Assembly (NCBI GenBank): GCA_024138025.1
Contig: JAMXBD010000368.1
Span: forward strand, 744,001-808,000
Direction of reading: 5' to 3'
DNA length: 64,000 nucleotides
From: Combretum micranthum
Taxonomy: Eukaryota; Streptophyta; Magnoliopsida; Myrtales; Combretaceae
Both the position numbers and the translations under genes were made by a program. Positions 62,239 to 64,000 of the stretch are shown here, one piece after another; position 1 is the first letter of the stretch, and the number at the start of each line of letters is the position of its first letter. The notes below the pieces were generated by a model that saw only the letters and a list, made by a program, of their open reading frames with translations, did not search any database and was not told where the DNA came from.

Positions 62239-64000
62239 ACTTCATAATGACCAAAGGACAAACCATTCAATTACACAGTTGAACAGCCAATTCCTCCCCT
62301 CCCTTCACTGTGAAACAACACCACAGACATATAAACACATCAGTATATAAATAAGCTTCATCAAGATCAAACAAGTCTAGGAGATCAACAAAGATAGCTA
62401 AGTAAAAATTCATTTTAAGCTAGTTAATGCAATAAACATAGCTCAAACAATGTTTTATTAAACCTAGGCCCATATCAAGCTTTGGGAGAAAGGTTTAGTA
62501 TCATCATATCAGCTTCTACCAGTTAATATCCAACCATAAAACCCATTTATGTATTATAATAGGTACAAAAGTTACAAAATCATATAGTATGATGATTATA
62601 AGATGTTATAGGAGATGTCATGTCATGAAAAATGATTGAGAATCATGTAAACATACTTAAAAGTAGTTTAGATACTAATATAATATACATATAAAGTAAG
62701 AAAAATAAGTTACGAACAAAGGAAAAATAAGGAAGAAGATGAACAGTAGCTATACTAGCCCTACGCTAGTAGTGTAAGTGTCTAACACCGATAGCATACG
62801 TGGATAGGCCGGTGGCCTTCGGGTCAGTGCACACTGAAAAAAGGCTAAGTAAAATTTTTCTTTACGCAACTTCAACGAATGCAGCGTATAACCCCTACAC
62901 TGACGGTGTACATTGTAAGCTAGCGGCCTTCAAAGCTGACCTATACTAGAACTTAGAATTTGTAAAAATATACGAACATCAACACCTTGAATTCAATGAT
63001 AGCGGCATAGGATGCTGCGTGCAAATTTTCTCCCTCGAAGTCTGTTTCGTTTAACAGATTATATATATATAATATATATATGAAAAAAAATGACAACAGA
63101 AGACAAAATTTATATACATATATATAATAATAATTTAAGAGTACTAAGATTAGTAATTCTGAAGAGTTAAACTTAGCTATTATTATAAGTAGAAAACATT
63201 TTTATCATACTAAACAAATAGATTAAAATCATAATAATCACTCGATAACTATCTTATTGTAAGTAAATATACAAGAATGGAAATTGTAAGTTAGTTATAA
63301 ATGAGAATAATGTGATACCCATAAATAATAGATAATAACATGAACAAGGAACAAAAGAAACACGATTAAACCAAAATGATAAAAAAAAATAAATAACAGT
63401 TACCATAAAATGGTCGAACTAACAAACAATATAAAAATAATAATGATAATAATAAAGTGATAAGTTATTAAATATAAACTCTATAACTACTCGATAAAAA
63501 TGAAATATTCTTAATATCAAGACAAGCAAAATGAAAATAAATATTAAATAATAAGAATCTATTATCATAGGGTCCTTACCCTAAAAAGACCAATACAGGT
63601 GATAGGAATATCAGTATAAGACACTTAGGCACTCATAGGAGTTTAGATATACAATCTATGTTATATTGATGAATATTTTTATTCATCTCAATAGGTGATC
63701 TTGATATTGTTGAGGATTTCCCAGTAGACTATTACGACTAGCCATCATGAGTTGGTGAGTAACTCAGATTTATTACATTGTTTGTGTTTGTAAATATTGC
63801 ATATGTAATGCAAAGATAATAACAAGATTGTTGCGGAAGTATATTGAGTTTGTATTGTAAACTATGTGTTCAGTTGACAAAAAAAATAATTAAAGTGATA
63901 ATAAAAATTGTCCGATGATTTGAGGAAAGCATGTTACACGTTGTGTGTGTAATGTATGATCACCATAAGCCTGAGTGAAAATTATTGTCTTTGAAATTAA
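61282..64000 (+). mobile_element. LTR, 4 kb family (copy G), truncated by the window edge
   Basis: It starts TGTAAACCCTAATAAT just after GAACA (61277-61281), the likely target duplication. It shares with copy E the segments near 61660-61740 (CTAGTTAGGGGATACTAAAG against the 6770-6790 counterpart) and GGTGAGTAACTCAG (63755). A TATA box (TATATAAATAAG) lies near 62343. A (TA)n tract runs 62206-62237 and a GC-richer module 62740-63030. It interrupts the minus-strand gypsy pol. Its right end is outside the window, so solo or full-length status is unknown. Confidence 0.8.
62206..62237. repeat. (TA)n microsatellite
   Basis: About 16 TA dinucleotides next to a (CTT)n tract (62190-62205). Similar TA tracts occur at 7293, 22182, 29131, 39307 and 39745, all within LTRs. 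Confidence 0.9.

Noticed and set aside
62078..62350. 90-codon open frame with a Phe/Tyr/Ile run
   Set aside because: It is created by the CTT and TA microsatellites inside LTR copy G.

Overview
The window looks like nuclear DNA of a flowering plant, most likely a eudicot. It is very AT-rich, has one intron-bearing cysteine-rich receptor-like kinase (CRK) locus, and is otherwise filled with nested plant transposable elements: long LTRs, MULE, hAT, Ty3/gypsy and MITEs. I see no bacterial operons, CRISPR arrays, tRNA or rRNA genes. The species cannot be fixed from the sequence alone.

Layout. Bases 1-105 carry a minus-strand piece of a RuvB-like 2 (Reptin) ATPase whose Walker A motif is destroyed. 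From about 1 to 17 kb there are MITE-like inverted repeats and long LTRs. A degenerate 4 kb LTR (about 3.3-11.7 kb) holds a MULE-type MITE (4118-4404) and a 4,042 bp solo LTR (6145-10186, TSD GGATG). An LTR of a second family (12335-17013) holds a 1,362 bp minus-strand solo LTR (14705-16066, TSD GTTTA). From 17.3 to 26.6 kb lies a decayed MULE transposase gene, split by a 4,203 bp solo LTR (19357-23559, TSD CAAAC) and by a 1.4 kb hAT-like element (24720-26115). Another solo LTR follows (27674-30342).

From about 30.9 to 42.5 kb is an old hAT territory with a broken hAT transposase (33.65-35.58 kb), a minus-strand remnant of a plant transposon-associated protein, a poly(A)-interrupted minisatellite, and an array of about 250 bp AT-rich repeats. 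That array was entered by one solo LTR (35902-41246), which was itself entered by a second copy of the same family (36772-39394). Both have exact 5 bp target duplications.

The only host gene with a recognisable complete structure is the CRK locus, 42998-51136 (+). It has seven exons: two DUF26 domains, a membrane helix and a Ser/Thr kinase with intact catalytic motifs. Frameshifts in exons 2, 3 and 7 make the full-length receptor unlikely to be made. Exon 1 alone remains open and could encode a secreted two-DUF26 protein. Intron 1 has grown to 4.67 kb and holds a palindromic MITE, a run of stem-loops, and a 1,086 bp hAT element with an 8 bp TSD.

The 51-56.7 kb stretch has several tandem repeats and no recognisable gene. 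At 56.8-57.75 kb is a decayed plus-strand gypsy gag, next to an oppositely oriented gypsy pol (61.28 down to 58.38 kb). The pol is cut at 61281 by another 4 kb-family LTR that runs off the right edge.

Overall the genes do not form one pathway. The region is a silenced repeat graveyard around a decaying immune-receptor-type gene. Most of the value is in the datable nesting order and in shared, unexplained modules inside the LTRs.
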